This document shows positions 47,641 through 60,285 of a stretch of DNA of 64,000 nucleotides, in pieces (position 1 is the first letter of the stretch; each line of letters begins with the position of its first letter). The stretch lies in NCBI RefSeq assembly GCF_003473485.1, contig NC_053049.1, forward strand, positions 7,874,001-7,938,000, given 5' to 3'. The notes beneath the pieces were generated by a model that was not told the origin of the DNA, made no database searches, and saw only the letters and a program-made list of their open reading frames with translations. The position numbers and the translations under genes are program-made. This DNA comes from Medicago truncatula. Taxonomy: Eukaryota; Streptophyta; Magnoliopsida; Fabales; Fabaceae.

Positions 47641-47793
47641 CACATATCTCAAAATGAAAAACCATGAACCAAACCAAACTAGATCGGTTTCGATTGGTTC
47701 GAATCGGTTTCAAACCAAACAAAGCAAGGTCGAATATTTTTTCGGTTTGGACTTTCGGTTTCGTTGGTTTTGTCCGAACCACTTACACCCCTA
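47640..47793. mobile_element. Truncated hAT-like MITE rich in GGTTTCGGTTTGG motifs
   Basis: Ends ACTTACACCCCTA at 47793, matching a common hAT-type terminus TAGGGGTGTAAGT on the other strand, with repeated CGGTTT/AAACCA motifs. No left terminus is present. Confidence 0.45.
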
Positions 47794-49069
47794 CGTGTAC
47801 TTGTCGTAGATCAAAAGTGTCAAAATAAGACACATAAAATTAATCATTCAAGTGATAAAACTTTCTTTCATGTTTGTACTAAGTACGTACTAACTTTCAA
47901 TTTGGAGTATGTAGTTAAATATTATTAGAGTAGTTAAACATGAAAATATACCCAATTATTAGAGTAGTTAAATGTGAAAATATACCCAATTATTTAATTT
48001 TTTTTTTTTTTACTCTTTTGATTATTTTTTTTTTCTTTCTTTGTGGTGAAAAGTTTAGATGAGTTGAATTTAAATGAAGTTCATCAAGGTCATGACAGGT
48101 TTTAAGGTTTAAAGAAAGTTGGTAGAGGTAATTACATATTATCCATCAGTAATGTTCTTACACCATCAACAAGAGTTGAACGAATATCCCTATAATATGA
48201 TTCAACCAACTCCTTATCAACTGGGTCAGTTTCGTTATCACTGTAAGTTTTGGTGACGGTCTAGCTATAATAACTCATAATAATGGTATCGTATTTACTA
48301 GAGCAACAAAAATGGAAAAGAAAAATAAAGCAGTATATGAATACTAGTTCATACCATATATACCATACATGAAATCGACGAAACACTAGCATATGCAACG
48401 TTTCTGAAGGGGAAACATAAATTTGGATTTGTTATAAGTCATGTATGAGTCAATTTTTGTGGTCCAAGAAACTAAAAAACAAGATCCTCAATCACATATA
48501 TAAACAAATAAAATTCATGTATATGGTTCACAGTCACATATATAAATAATATAGCTGCCAGTGGTCCATGATAGTTCTTACTATTCCCTCTGACTAAGCT
48601 GGTTTTGCACGTTCAAGCCTAGCCATTCATTCCACGTTTTTCTTTGGACAGACCTTATTTATTTTTTGCAGTTACGTTGTTTTGTTTGGTACGTAGAAAT
48701 TGTTACGGACATGCATTACATTGAGTACTACTAAAAGTGAAATAAAGTAACTCAAGGTTGATATAGGAAAAAGTTTCTTTGAGAGTAACTTGTCACTTCA
48801 CTCACATGCATGCATTCAGTTAATTTATTCATTTGTACACTTTAGCCAAAAAAAAATACACAAAAGACAACAATTTCATATTTTCTGTTGTTGCAGAGAT
48901 GATTGTGCAATAGTTTTTGTTAACCGTTAAATTCAGAGTTTTTTACTTAAACTTCCTATTATTCCTCCTTAGATGGATATGAACGATCCTTTAGAGTCTG
49001 TCTGTATGTACAAAGTTGTGATATGAACCGGTAAATAAATTAGCAAATTAAATTATTTCTGCATACTTA
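47794..49069. other. Intergenic
   Basis: AT-rich, with a direct repeat ATTAGAGTAGTTAAA near 47920 and 47958. No gene recognised. Confidence 0.35.
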
Positions 49070-49192
49070 CTCTGAGCTTAGTTCAGTTGATAGAAACACT
49101 GTATAATATTTGCAGGAGTTGGGTTTCGAACCACGAACAATTCACTTATTCACAGTAATATTTTAGCATGTTATACTACTTGACAAAAAAAA
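49070..49192 (+). mobile_element. tRNA-derived SINE, worn
   Basis: CTGAGCTTAGTTCAGTTGATAG (box A region) and GGTTTCGAACCACG (box B region), a body ending TTATACTACTTGAC, and an A8 tail. It is organised like the SINE at 39652-39779. The flanking repeat is not clear. Confidence 0.65.
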
Positions 49193-51396
49193 TTATAATA
49201 TTTCCCTACACAAAGCTTGGTTAAAAAATTATGATTTTAGTGTAACGTTTTTAATTGCCACCCCTTGATATTGGATTTGTTGACTTTTTGCTTCTAAAAA
49301 TATTCCTATTTTAATATTTTCTAAATTTGAGAATATTCATTCAAAAATAATGATTTTGAGGTACTTTGACAGTTTTGGCTTCAAAAAATGGTCGATTGGA
49401 CCTCGACATAAGGTCCAACAACCCAAGCACACCATCTGTAAAGATGATAAACTTTAGAGCTCCGCTACGTAACGATCTTATTGACTTAGGAGTAATGTGT
49501 ATACACAACCCTTACTATCTGATACTGACATGAACATCGAAGTGCTTACAGGCACACAGTCACCACCGAGGAATTCTCGCCATCATCCTTCGTTGTACTT
49601 GAATACCACTGGTTGTCGTTCTGGATCCACTCGAAGTCTCGAATTATATCCAATTTGTTTTTACATTATATCACACTTAAAAAAAAGACTCGTAATAATG
49701 TCATTTGCAACAAACCATAGTCATGCATGCCAACATGTTACACAAACATATTGTTATGTTGGTTTTCTACCAAACAACCATCTTTCTCATTCTGTATCAC
49801 ACGGAAAAAGTCACACTCACACAAGCAAATGATAGCTGCATAAATGGTCCTAAATTTTTGACAGAAAACTATTTCTTAGCTGATCATGTGCTTAAGAAAA
49901 TAGGGATATGGATCCCAAGACAAGATTAATCTAATTAGGGGTTAGGAATTGGACCATCATGTGCAATAAAATATGCATTAAATTTGAGCATCAAATCATA
50001 TATCATGTGGTATGAAATTATGGAGTGTAGATAATATTACACAAATTGTCAATTCAGCCATTTTTAGAACCGAGCATTTTATATCATATAATCAAACATT
50101 TGTTAGTTAAAATGAATATTATTTTATTTTATTTTTGAAGTTTGAGAAGCCTGTTCTTTGTGCATAAATATTTGTCATAGTTTTTTCGCATTTTCAGTAA
50201 TTCATTTGCTTCCAGCATACAATCTCCTTGTCCCTCATACAAAGAAGTAGCAGGTTGGTGGATCATTACCCCCCTGAGAGTCTAACAGAATAGGGGTTTT
50301 TTTTTCCTAATCTTGGATTATAAGGTAAGGCATATAAATAAGAAAAAAGAAATTGATGAAAATGAAACGCTTAAATATTGTGCAAATTAATCATAGCTAT
50401 AAGACCAATTTTACCTATAATCTATTTGTGAGATATTAAAAACAAGTAATCTTTGTTGATCACATCTAGATTTTCTTGTTATAGCCATGTTCCATGAAAA
50501 ATATTATATTAAATAATTCAACTATTATTGACTAAGGTTTGTTATAAATAGCAAGTAGTTTAGTATATTAAACAGAGTATATATGTTGTTAGAGTATTAA
50601 TTAGTAGACAAAGTATCAAACACTTACTAGGATAGTGATTCTGATATTGTATTTTTAGAGACAAATCTTCCTCCTTTGTGATTATATTCTCATAGTCAAC
50701 ATACTAACATGCATCTTGGTAATTTATATATTTTATATTTGGTTTTCTTTTGTGTGATCATTTTCTATGTGTATTATATTAATTTAAAACGTTTATTGCA
50801 TTTTTCTTCTTGTTTTATGTCCTAGAGTAGTAGAGCCATAATTAAATTTCCAATTTCAATTTTTATAGAGGACACAATTATAGAGCACTAACTTATTATG
50901 ATTTTAGATGAATAAAGAATGACACGCATTTTTAAAATTAGTGACACAATACATATTCATATAGCCAAAATTTTAATAAATAAAACTTTTTCTTTTGAGA
51001 AATACAGATCATTCATACTCTTTTGTCCTTTACAAGTCCATAAGTTAATTAACCACTTTGTGTTATAAAATAAATTGTGGATAAAAGAAAAGAGAAAAAT
51101 AAACTTAGGTGTATTTTTTTTAGATAGCTTTTATATGGTTCTTAACTAAATTTGCTATGATTTCCTAAAATCTATAGTTGTCTCAAAGTTTGTTATAATA
51201 AAAAAAAATATGTATTTTTAGTTAAAAATCATAAAAAAAAAAAATAATGCAAATAAGTTTTGGCCAAGAAAAAACTCCAAAGCACCTTTCAAATTATTTG
51301 GCAGAGAAGTAAAACAGTAGATAATGAAAAGAGGGGAGATGGAATGATAACAAATGAATATATATTTCATGCATCTTTAGTGTAAAAAAAATTTAC
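49193..51396. other. Intergenic
   Basis: AT-rich. The frames at 49497-49929 do not resemble a known protein. Nothing else recognised. Confidence 0.35.
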
Positions 51397-51404
51397 ATTA
51401 TGAG

Positions 51405-51961
51405 TAGGGTTGAGAATCGGCTAGACTGGCCTACAAGGGCCTACGGCCTGGCCTATTTTATTCTGGTTTGGTTTGGTCTGGCCTGTTTAGTAGATAGGCC
51501 TATAGGCTTAGACTTTTTAAGCATAATAGACCGACCTATTAATAAATTATTTATTAAAAAATGTTTTTTTATATTAAAAATAATTGCATGCATGCCTTAG
51601 AAATATAAACATCTTTTTCTCTATCTATTAGTCCCTTAATAGGCTTTGTTGCTATAGGCTTTTAAGTAGGCTTTAATATAGTTAAAATTTGCTTGTAGTG
51701 AAAAAGGCTTCTAAGTAGGCTTTAAGGCTTGTTTAGCCTATTTAGTAGGCGAAATGAACTATTTGATGACCTTAATGTGAAGTAGGTCTATAAGTAGGCT
51801 TTCAAGCCAGTCCAGACTTTTAAATAGGTCAGGCCAGGCCAGGTCAAGCCAAGAAAAACGGCCTATGATAGGCCATAGGCTAGGGTCAAGCTTGTAATTT
51901 TTTCGTAGGCCAGACTCAGGCCTATCAAAGCCTGACCTGGCCTGGCTTATTCCCACCCCTA
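51405..51961. mobile_element. hAT-type MITE, 557 bp, 8-bp TSD
   Basis: Ends TAGGGTTGAGAATCGGCTAG and, from the other side, TAGGGGTGGGAATAAGCCAG. The interior is filled with GGCCTA/TAGGCC and AAGTAGGC motifs. The perfect 8-bp direct repeat ATTATGAG flanks it at 51397-51404 and 51962-51969, diagnostic for hAT. The open frames inside are by-products of the repeats. Confidence 0.85.
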
Positions 51962-52139
51962 ATTATGAGGACATTACAATCAATTATCCGTATGACTTTA
52001 AAAGTGTTTGATAAAGTTCATATAGGATTTTTTTAAACTTATTTCATAACAAATACTTAATTTGATATTTGATTAAGCATCTTTATTAATATATTGTATA
52101 TTAGTTAGAGATAATTGAAGCTCAAGTCAAAGAAAATTG

Positions 52140-52450
52140 GTGTTCAAGTATATTGTATTATTGTATATTAGTATCTGGGCACCCATCGTACACAATAGAA
52201 GCTTAGGCTTCTCACCATAAAGTCGGTTTTGCGGGGTTGCGTTAAGTCCAACCACAATTTTTAAGATTATTATATCAGAATCTCTTCCAAGATTCGTTGG
52301 GCCACATGCTACCAGGTTTCCGCTATCGAGCCACCCATTGTTTATGTACACGCTTGAGATGTCCAATCCTAAACGAGAGGAGTGTGTTAAAGAGTCTCGC
52401 ATCCGATAATAGATGGTCTGATAATGTGTTTATAAATGGGAGTAATATTT
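52140..52450. repeat. Probable LTR or TRIM-type remnant
   Basis: Phrases such as GTACACGCTTGAGATGTCCA and GTGTTAAAGAGTCTCGCATC, then GATGGTCTGATAATGTGTTT, resemble the ends of a common legume LTR family. Borders and TSD not identified. Low confidence. Confidence 0.35.
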
Positions 52451-52934
52451 ACTTCAGAGGTCAATTTTGTATGGATGATATTGTTAGTAGATTGTGGAGA
52501 GACTTAGATCGAAAGTAAAACCAACAACTATACAACAGTCCTCACAGTCCTTAGTATTGCTATTTCAAAATTGTTAGAATTGTTTTCCTTGACCATTTCA
52601 AAATTCTTGCCCACCCCTATATACAACCACCTAATCATATGGGAAAGTTTCATAATTGAAGCATGCCATCAAAATATGTAACTACCGTGTCAATTGTATT
52701 TCAAAATCAAATGCAGAGAATTAATAACCTGTTTATAAAATGCAGAGAAGGGAGAAACCAAATGCAATAGTATTAACCTGTGCTTAAGACGATGAATAGT
52801 GCAAGATAAAAACTAAGGAATTGGTTATAATAAACTTTCATACATCATAGTAGTAATGGAATAAATCTTAAATAATAACTAATAATATTAATATGATTTT
52901 TCCCTCGTAGTTATTATATTCAACGAAATAATAG

Positions 52935-53990
52935 TCAATAACCCTTAAAACCACAGGAAGAGTAAGAGAACTCCACAATAGTAACATGTTTGTTTTGAGG
53001 AATATTGGCCTTCAATTTTGCTATAGCAATAGCGTGCGATATTCCACCAATAGCATCGACCAAATCATTAGATATTGCATCTTTACCAGTCCAAATTCTC
53101 CCTTGTGCAACCTCTTCCATCTTGTCTATAGTCATTAATCTTGAAAGAGCCGCATCATCTCGAAATTGTTTATACGCAAGACTCTTGGTAAATTTCCCTG
53201 TTTTACGTGGCCTAGAAGAACCCTTTTTAGCAGCGTGGAGCTTGTAAAAGTCACCATCATCTGGATATTCTTTCAATTTAATCATTCCATCTATATTCTC
53301 ATTCTCAGGTATTAAGTTTTCCAAGTCCACCCCAATTGAACCAGTTAAGGTAAGATTTTCCGCAACAATAACTTATGCGCCCATTGCCAGATCGGACCAC
53401 GAAGCAATAACTGGTTTTTTGGCAGCAAGAGACCTGATTTCTGTCCACAATGAAGAATAATACAAAACATCGCCCCCCAAACTGTCGATTCGGATATTAA
53501 CAGCCTTGAATTTTGTTGAGTCACCGACTTCACGGATCTTGTCAATGAACTCTTGTCCAATGATTTTCCTATTAATGGTCTTTGAGAGTCGGATGAGGGC
53601 GATTACTTCTTTACTCCTTGATATTCCAACAGTCCATTTTCTAACTAGAGAGTATTCTCTGGAATAAACCAAATTCAATGATTTCACCCCAAATCTCTTA
53701 TTCAAACTAGTAATAACCTTGCTATCGCCGTCAACCATGTTTGATACGAAACCCTCTTCTTTCAGTTTGTATACTCCAGATAAACCATCTCCTTCATTTA
53801 TGAAATTTTCAATATCTTCTTTTTTCTTTCCAATAGAAGAAGAGACCTTATCCAGCCAATTTGAATAAATACTGTCCTGCAATGCAGTCGTCGTCTCACG
53901 ATAATCTTTGATTTGTTGACCTCCTACCCATCTATATTTACCAAGTATTAAATCTTCTAGATTGAGACGGTCATCTTCTAGATTAAGAGG
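52935..53990 (-). pseudogene. SppA-like (S49 signal peptide peptidase / protease IV) copy 1, disrupted
   Basis: One frame runs without introns from about 53990 to 52935, broken only by a TAA at 53373-53375. Family segments are VIALIRLSKTINR, VNIRIDSLGGDVLYYS, KPVIASWSDLAMGA, then VIVAENLTLTGSIGVDL, KQFRDDAALSRLM, DKMEEVAQGRIWTGKDA and VDAIGGISHAIAIAKLKANI. Compared with copy 2 it lacks 24 bp coding for the SAGYYMA segment, which holds the nucleophilic Ser of S49 peptidases; the loss lies between two near-identical 12-bp stretches. SppA in plants is a thylakoid serine protease encoded by a gene with many introns, so this intronless form may be a retrocopy. With its serine region gone and a stop, it cannot be an active protease. 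Confidence 0.75.
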
Positions 53991-56865
53991 AATATATTTA
54001 ATTGGTATTTGATTTGATACAAATATGAGTAAGATATATTAAACCCGCACATACATATAATTGCATAAGCAACACGATAGACAAAGGTACAAAATAATAG
54101 AATATGTTTTCAACTAAAAACTTTCAATATCAATTCATAACTAGAAGATTTGAGAAGTATCACTTATACTCTTTATCATTAAGTTAGTGTATGATTGATT
54201 GGTTAGATCCCAAAAGAAAAATTTATGCATTGATCAAATATGTACTAACACTGCCTGATACTATTAGATAAAATCAAATAAGGAATTAACTAAACCAATA
54301 GATTGTGTTAAAAAGATACAAAGGCAAACTGTCTGAGTTGCATTTTTGTTTTTAAATTTTTGTCTTTTTTTGGGTTATTTGTTTTTTTGGAAGAAGTTTT
54401 TTGGGTCATTTGTTAATATACGTGATCATTTTTTAATTCTCTTTTGTTTACTACTGTCATTATTAATGTTGGTGCATTTTTTTATACCTTTCTAATATAT
54501 GGTTAAATGTAACAAAAAATATGATCTGGTTAGTAAATGAAGACAATAAGTGTGTGTTTGTGTCTGTGTATGCGTGTTGTAAGTGTTTCTATGTTTAAAG
54601 TACTTTAATTTGAAATAGAGATGAATGACTCTTCTGTAGCTTTTTATTTTTTGGTGCTCATATGGTACTTACTTGGTAGCCCTACGTCCTCATTAGACTT
54701 GAGGTAGGTTAAAAGTATTTCTTAATTTTTTACTTACAGTTTGTACTCAAATTAAATTTGCATTTTGGCCTATTTTACATTCATTTTTACAATTATGTGA
54801 ACCGTTATTTCAGAGAAATTGTTTTTATCCTTTGTGTCCAACTTTACTTTGGGTGTATTGTATTTGTGTTTTAAAAGACTATTTTGGCAAAAAGAATGTC
54901 CTAAAGATTTTATAAAACTACAAAAAAAAGTTTTCCTTATAGTTAAGTTGAAGTATTCGTATCATTGAAAGCTCTATGTTAGTTACGTTCTTAGTTAAAA
55001 TTCTCTCATTAATCTTCTGTATTTAAAATTCTCTCATTAATCTTCTGTTAAATCTAAGTATTTTCCTTACACGGTGTCAAGTGGTCAACACAATAACACG
55101 ATGCAAGATGTTTGTACTATTCTTAAAAATAATATTTAAAAGTCAATATGCTTTGTAAAATGATACTTAACAGTTCACATTAAAATTTTAGAATCATTTT
55201 AAGAGCAAGTATATTTGCTATGTTTTCTTGACCAAAAAAAAAAAAAGATATATGCTATGCTTTTTTTATCTTGAATATATCAAATAATATTTAAAAGTCA
55301 ATATTCTTTGTAAATGATACTTACAAATTCACATTCAAATTTTGGAATCATCTTAAGAGCAAGTATATATACTATGCTTTTTTATCTTGACTATCCTATT
55401 TCTATCCCATATGAGAAATTTATAGGTTCAATATCTCCTATATCAAGTGGAAGGGATGAGAGTTTGAGACGAGTGAAGGAATTGAAGAAGATCGAGTGGA
55501 ACGAAAAAGAAGAATTTGAAGTAATCAAAAAATGGTGCTACATTATCGACAACAAAGCGTGAATGAAAAAAAAGGAAAGGGGTCGTTGTATGCAGGCGCT
55601 CTTGCCTTCTATTTCTCCAACATTTCTCAAACAACAACATCAATTATATGCCCCAGTTTAATTAACATTCCACTTGCTATGTTACATTGACTTTTTCAAT
55701 CAAAAATATTGCAAAGTATGAGAAGTGATATGACTAATGTGTAAATATTCTTTCACTCTTTTTGAAATGTCTTCGTCCTTTGAAAGACATAAATGTGTTA
55801 TCAAAGTTTTTTTTTCTTATTTATTCTATTGGTTTTCCTTCTATTTTCCTAATTTTATATTTTGTGACAAACTCAAATGGCTTGATAAATAATATAGAGC
55901 ATATGTTTACTGTTTTTCTATAAAATGTGTTAGCGATGGAAAAGATTTAATATCTTCATCAAACCAACCCTCATAACTGCCACTCATGTTTCATGCATAT
56001 TCATCCTCCATAGATAAATGAGTATGCATCACAAAGCTAAGTATATATTAAGTAACTCCGTGTTAAAGAAGTGCATGAATTACCTATCTTACATTTTTTT
56101 ATCAAGTTTAATCCTTCTCTTTTTGATCAAGCTTGATCATTCTTTTAATTCTAATAATTTTCTCCAAGATATATCAAGAAAAACTAAACAACATTGATGT
56201 TGAAAAACATACTGTTTATAAGTTGCATGCGTAAGTGCAGTGGAAAGAGCGGACAGACGGACACTCGTGCCCGTCTGGACGCTAGTATTCTAATAAGGGC
56301 ACTTCTATTTGTAGCGAGAGATGTGTCCCCAGTGATTCGCGAAACTTTAATTAACTTATGCATTTGACTTCGGCAAGTAATTAGCAAAAATTAATGCATG
56401 ATTTGAAAAAGCTTCAACTAGGAAAATAGCATTCCCTGAGTAACATAACGAACCTATCCTTTCATATTTGAAATCAAGTTCATGTGATCCTCCCTTAACT
56501 TTAATTTTCTTCAAACGCATCTAAGGCTTTTGACTTCAATAAAAACATGGATTCTCATAGAATTATGTTTACCATGATATTCCATAAAATCACCAATAAA
56601 ATTGTCTAACTATTTTCCAATTGTTTAAGACATGCATGCACCCAACAGGGATAGTATGAATTTGCACCAAATTAAAATAGGTATATGATGGAGGGACATA
56701 CATCTAATGGAGTGATCCCTGGTTGCAGCAGGCCCATGATGAGAGTATGACCACGAAAGGACGATCGTCCTTTCTTGAGAACTATCTCCATGTCACGTGA
56801 ATGATAGAGCTTGAAGAGGAAATAATTAAGTTCAAATTTTAATCTCTTTGACTGTAACATACAGA
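53991..56865. other. Intergenic
   Basis: AT-rich with a duplicated segment at 55126-55392 (see there). The frames at 55314-55643 and 56184-56387 show no known domain. Confidence 0.35.
55126..55392. repeat. Direct duplication, about 105 bp, spaced 155 bp
   Basis: AATAATATTTAAAAGTCAAT begins at about 55126 and again at about 55280. Both copies run through TTCACATT.AAATTTT.GAAT and GAGCAAGTATAT to a TCTTGAC-like end. They have diverged by about a tenth by eye. Confidence 0.7.
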
Positions 56866-57125
56866 CGGGATCGAAGGAGCTTCAAAAGACGCTCAATTTC
56901 AAACCCTTTGATGGGATCACAGATCCAGATAACCACATAAAGACCATTGATGCGCTCTTATCATTCCACGATACCCACTTTCCAGTGTAGTGTAAGTTGT
57001 TCGTTTTGACCCTATAAGAAGGAGCTATGGCATGGTTCAAAAGCCTTAAACCTTGATCTATTGATTTTTGGATCGGACTATGCAAGAGGTTAAGAGCTCA
57101 CTTCACGGCCTTGAGAAACAACCGA
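56866..57125 (+). mobile_element. Ty3/gypsy gag fragment, decayed
   Basis: Plus-strand reading near 56898 gives FKPFDGITDPDNHIKTIDAL and near 57025 GAMAWFKSLKP followed by SIDFWIGLCKR, the gag core of plant gypsy elements. Stops and short gaps interrupt it. No neighbouring pol or LTR is recognisable. Confidence 0.7.
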
Positions 57126-57244
57126 AGTCCATAGATAGTTTGGGCACCTCTTTTTCAATATGACCTAAAATGACCTAAAAACAACTAACAAGGACCTAAA
57201 ATGACTATTCGTGAGAGTTAGGAAGACTAGTATTGTCCTTAAAG

Positions 57245-57613
57245 TGACTATCCATGTTACAAACATGTTCCCCTAAAAAAAATGTTACAAACATGTTCAA
57301 AATTTGTGCCGAAACAGTTCGAATTATATTATCCTAACTAGGTATGGATTAATTATATAATCATAAATGCTTTTTCCCCTTGAAAAAGGATGTTTAGGGG
57401 TGTACGGATTCTATAATCCAAAAAATTCAAGTAACACGCCCTATTTTTTGATATTTTCGGGTTCTAAAATCCGATTTGGTGAAAAACTCATTTTTTTCAT
57501 CCCATAACAAAGGAAAAACTCAGTTCGAATTTTAAAATCCGAAAATCTCAATGACATTTTTGTAAGAAAATAAAGCGCGCGAAAAATAGATAGGATGGAA
57601 AAAGTAATAGTCA
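57245..57613. repeat. Repeat related to the right part of the 61.5-62.6 kb element
   Basis: It shares CCATGTTACAAACATGTTC, AAAATCCG phrases and the end GATAGGATGGAAAAAGTAAT with 62260-62585. It appears to be a truncated member of the same Mutator-like family, without the dehydrogenase exon. Confidence 0.6.
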
Positions 57614-58311
57614 TTTGGAAAAGCTTTACTTCCTGAAACTAAGTTTGCATAGCACATCGGCCTAGAACAACCCATTGATTAAATATAATGAACTAAAATA
57701 AAAAATATGTAACAACTACCATTATTAAATAATAAATATTATATGCTCATATCTATAATTTGATTGTTTTTTTTAAATAATGTTCATATCTATAATTTGA
57801 TGTTGAATATATTTTAAAAAATGTTATTAAACAAGTTTTTTATTAAATAAAATCCGTATAGAGTATTAGTATTAAGTATATATTTACGTATTTGTTCTTA
57901 AAGTATAAAATTAACTTATTCTTTTTTTTTCAAACAAGCCAAAATGGAATAATATTTCTATGAATAAAATATTACTATTTTTTTAATAAAAAAATAAAAA
58001 CATTTTAATACAAAATATAAAATTTTATGCAAATATAGAACACCATAAATGATGAATAAGATTGGAAAAAAAATAATCAGAGTCAAAATTATTTTTATAA
58101 CATACCACTTATGTTTATAGGCAAAATAATATAACTTACCAATAATATTGAATTACTAAAAAATGATTTTCAAATAATTTGAACAAATATTTTTATCCTA
58201 ATCTTAATGGACTCGTCCACTTTCCATCTCTCTTATAAATAGAGTACCTTTAGACACAATTTTTTATCAGCAAACTTTTAGTTTATTGTAATTTTATTTT
58301 GCTTCAAAAAA
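57614..58311 (+). other. Upstream region of the proline-rich protein gene
   Basis: AT-rich. The promoter should lie at the right: TATAAATA at about 58233-58240 is a good TATA box about 75 bp before the ATG. No other feature. Confidence 0.5.
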
Positions 58312-59126
58312 ATGTTTTCTAAACTAGCCTTGCTCATCCAAGGCCTCTTGGTCATGGTTATTTTGATCTCTTCCATTGGTGAAGCTAGAAACTTGGGTAA
58401 GATCTTCTCAATCTCCAGAAAGTGTCGATTTTTATTCTGCTTTTGATTTTCGTGAGTCATAATTTTAAATAAAATAATAGCTACAAAACTACTCATATTG
58501 ACATTTTATTTGCAATTTATGATTATCCCATCCACCTACTCATAATTTTCAATTTATATAAAACTACAAAAACTAGCCAAATTTGTGAAGATTTTGTTCA
58601 TTATTCGTGCTATTTTAATGTAAATTCGATGGAAGATATTCGTAAATTGAGTTATTTATAGTTCATATTTTTTGCAGTTGAGGTTGCTACAAAGCAAAAT
58701 AATGTGGATGGTATCAAATATTGCACGAAGACAAATGGTAAAGAAAACGTTGATGCAAGTTCTGATTGTTTCATACCCGGTTTTCCAGGCATCCCGGGAA
58801 TCCCATTTCCAAATATACCAGGAATTCCAGACATACCAGGAATTCCATTCCCAAAAATACCAGGAATTCCAGACTTTCCATTTCCATTTCCAGGCATACC
58901 AGGATGGCCATACATACCTGGATGGCCAGACATACCTGGATGGCCTAACCCGTCAATTCCTAAAGCACCACCTAGTCCAACTCCTCAATCGCCTTCACCT
59001 TCGCCTTCCGAGTCACCAAGTTCGCCTTCACCTTCTGAATCACCTTCGCCTTCAGAGTCACCAAGTTCGCCTTCACCTTCTGAGTCACCAAGTTCATCTT
59101 CACCAAGCCCAACCTACGTTATGTAG
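58312..59126 (+). CDS. Secreted proline-rich (PGIP/SPSP repeat) cell-wall-type protein
   Basis: Exons 58312-58396 and 58678-59126, phase-1 intron GTAAGA...TTTTGCAG, 177 residues. Residues 1-25 form a signal peptide (LLVMVILISSIGEA). A short non-repetitive part follows with Cys in IKYCTKTNGK and SSDCF. Next come some 60 residues of FPGIPGIPF-type repeats with PGWP units, then a Ser/Pro tail of SPSPSESP repeats. SP-rich tails are typical of hydroxyproline-rich glycoproteins, so an extracellular, O-glycosylated wall protein is likely. Two cysteines before the repeats could cross-link. Other frames here are long only because of the repeats. The exact family and function are unknown. Confidence 0.82.
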
Positions 59127-59407
59127 CTGAAGTTAATTAGTAAGCAAAAATAATGTTGACTGTCTCATTAATATGATACTTTGTACTTGGTTGAGTACAT
59201 CATAAATATTTTCAATTAAGTTATGTGAACGTATCGGCATAATTTTTACTCCAAATACTTCCAAGTGGAATATATTCTTTTTTTATATCATGTGTTTTTT
59301 TTTTTTTTTTTTTTTGTGAATAACGTAACATGTCTATCTAATAATTTGCGGTCTCACATCCATTATTATTAAGAATAAAAATGATAAGATTATTACGTAT
59401 CTGGAAT

Positions 59408-60087
59408 TAGGGATGGCAAAAAAATCTGCACCCGTGGATATCCGCTACGGATACGTAGCGGATACCTTAATGGATATCCATGGATAAAATAAACGGATTT
59501 TTCAACTACCCGCTAATTAATGGATACGCATGCGGATTTAATGGTATTCACACCCGCGTATATCCATATTCGCTATTAAACCGAATAAATTACATAAATA
59601 ACCTTAATATCCATACTCACTATTAGTTATTACGCTCCTTTAAAAGAAAATGAAAGTGGTTGGGATTGTTGATGCAAGAACTATGTTTTTGTTGAATAAG
59701 ATGAACTTTACCTATGCTTTTGTTAAATGAAAGAACTTTATTTTTATTAAATGTAAGAGACTTTATTTATGTTTTTGTTTAGCCAATGATCTTTGTTGTT
59801 ATTGTAATGTATGGATATTATGTTTTGCTAAAAAAAGAAAAGTAAATGGATGTGAAGAACCTTTGTTTCTAAAATTTAGCTAAAAAAATTAAGCAAATTT
59901 TTTATTTTATTTTTATAAATGTCATCTATGGATATATGTATAAACCCGTGGATACCTCAAAATCCGCGGATTACCCGCTAAACGGATATCCGCACGGATA
60001 TGGATAGGGTACGGATTTCATATTTATCCAACGGAGCGGACACGGATATCACACTATCTGCATCCATTAATTCCCTTTACATCCCTA
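59408..60087. mobile_element. hAT-type MITE, 680 bp, 8-bp TSD
   Basis: Ends TAGGGATGGCAAA and TTTACATCCCTA are inverted. Flanks TCTGGAAT (59400-59407) and TCTGAAAT (60088-60095) match at 7 of 8 positions. Both subterminal parts hold many GGATATCC/CGGATA motifs, probably transposase-binding sites. Non-coding. Confidence 0.8.
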
Positions 60088-60197
60088 TCTGAAATTGTAA
60101 CTCTCTTAACATGGTTATCGGCAAATTCTTGTTTTATTTTTATTTTTTTGAAAAATCAATTCGTTAAATTGATTTAATCGTTGATTTTATTAATACA

Positions 60198-60285
60198 TTT
60201 TTTTTTTGTGGTGGCTGGGATTTGAACCCGGACCTTGCATATATTATGCATTGTCCTTACCAACTGAATTAAACTCAAGGAGACT
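60198..60285 (-). mobile_element. tRNA-sized SINE / tRNA retropseudogene
   Basis: On the minus strand the head TTGAGTTTAATTCAGTTGGTA, box B core GGTTCAAATCC and CCACCAC are followed directly by about ten A. Same short design as 13969-14050. It is not a working tRNA gene: the stem arms do not pair well and it ends in an encoded A tail. Confidence 0.7.

Noticed and set aside
49497..49929. Two overlapping short plus-strand proteins
   Set aside because: Low similarity to anything known, composition like the surrounding non-coding DNA.
51400..51956. Small proteins rich in Leu/Trp/Gly
   Set aside because: Produced by GGCCTA-type repeats of the hAT MITE.
58672..59130. Overlapping frames in the proline-rich gene, both strands
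   Set aside because: They are long only because the repeats exclude stops; the signal peptide, splice sites and composition support the frame ending at 59126.
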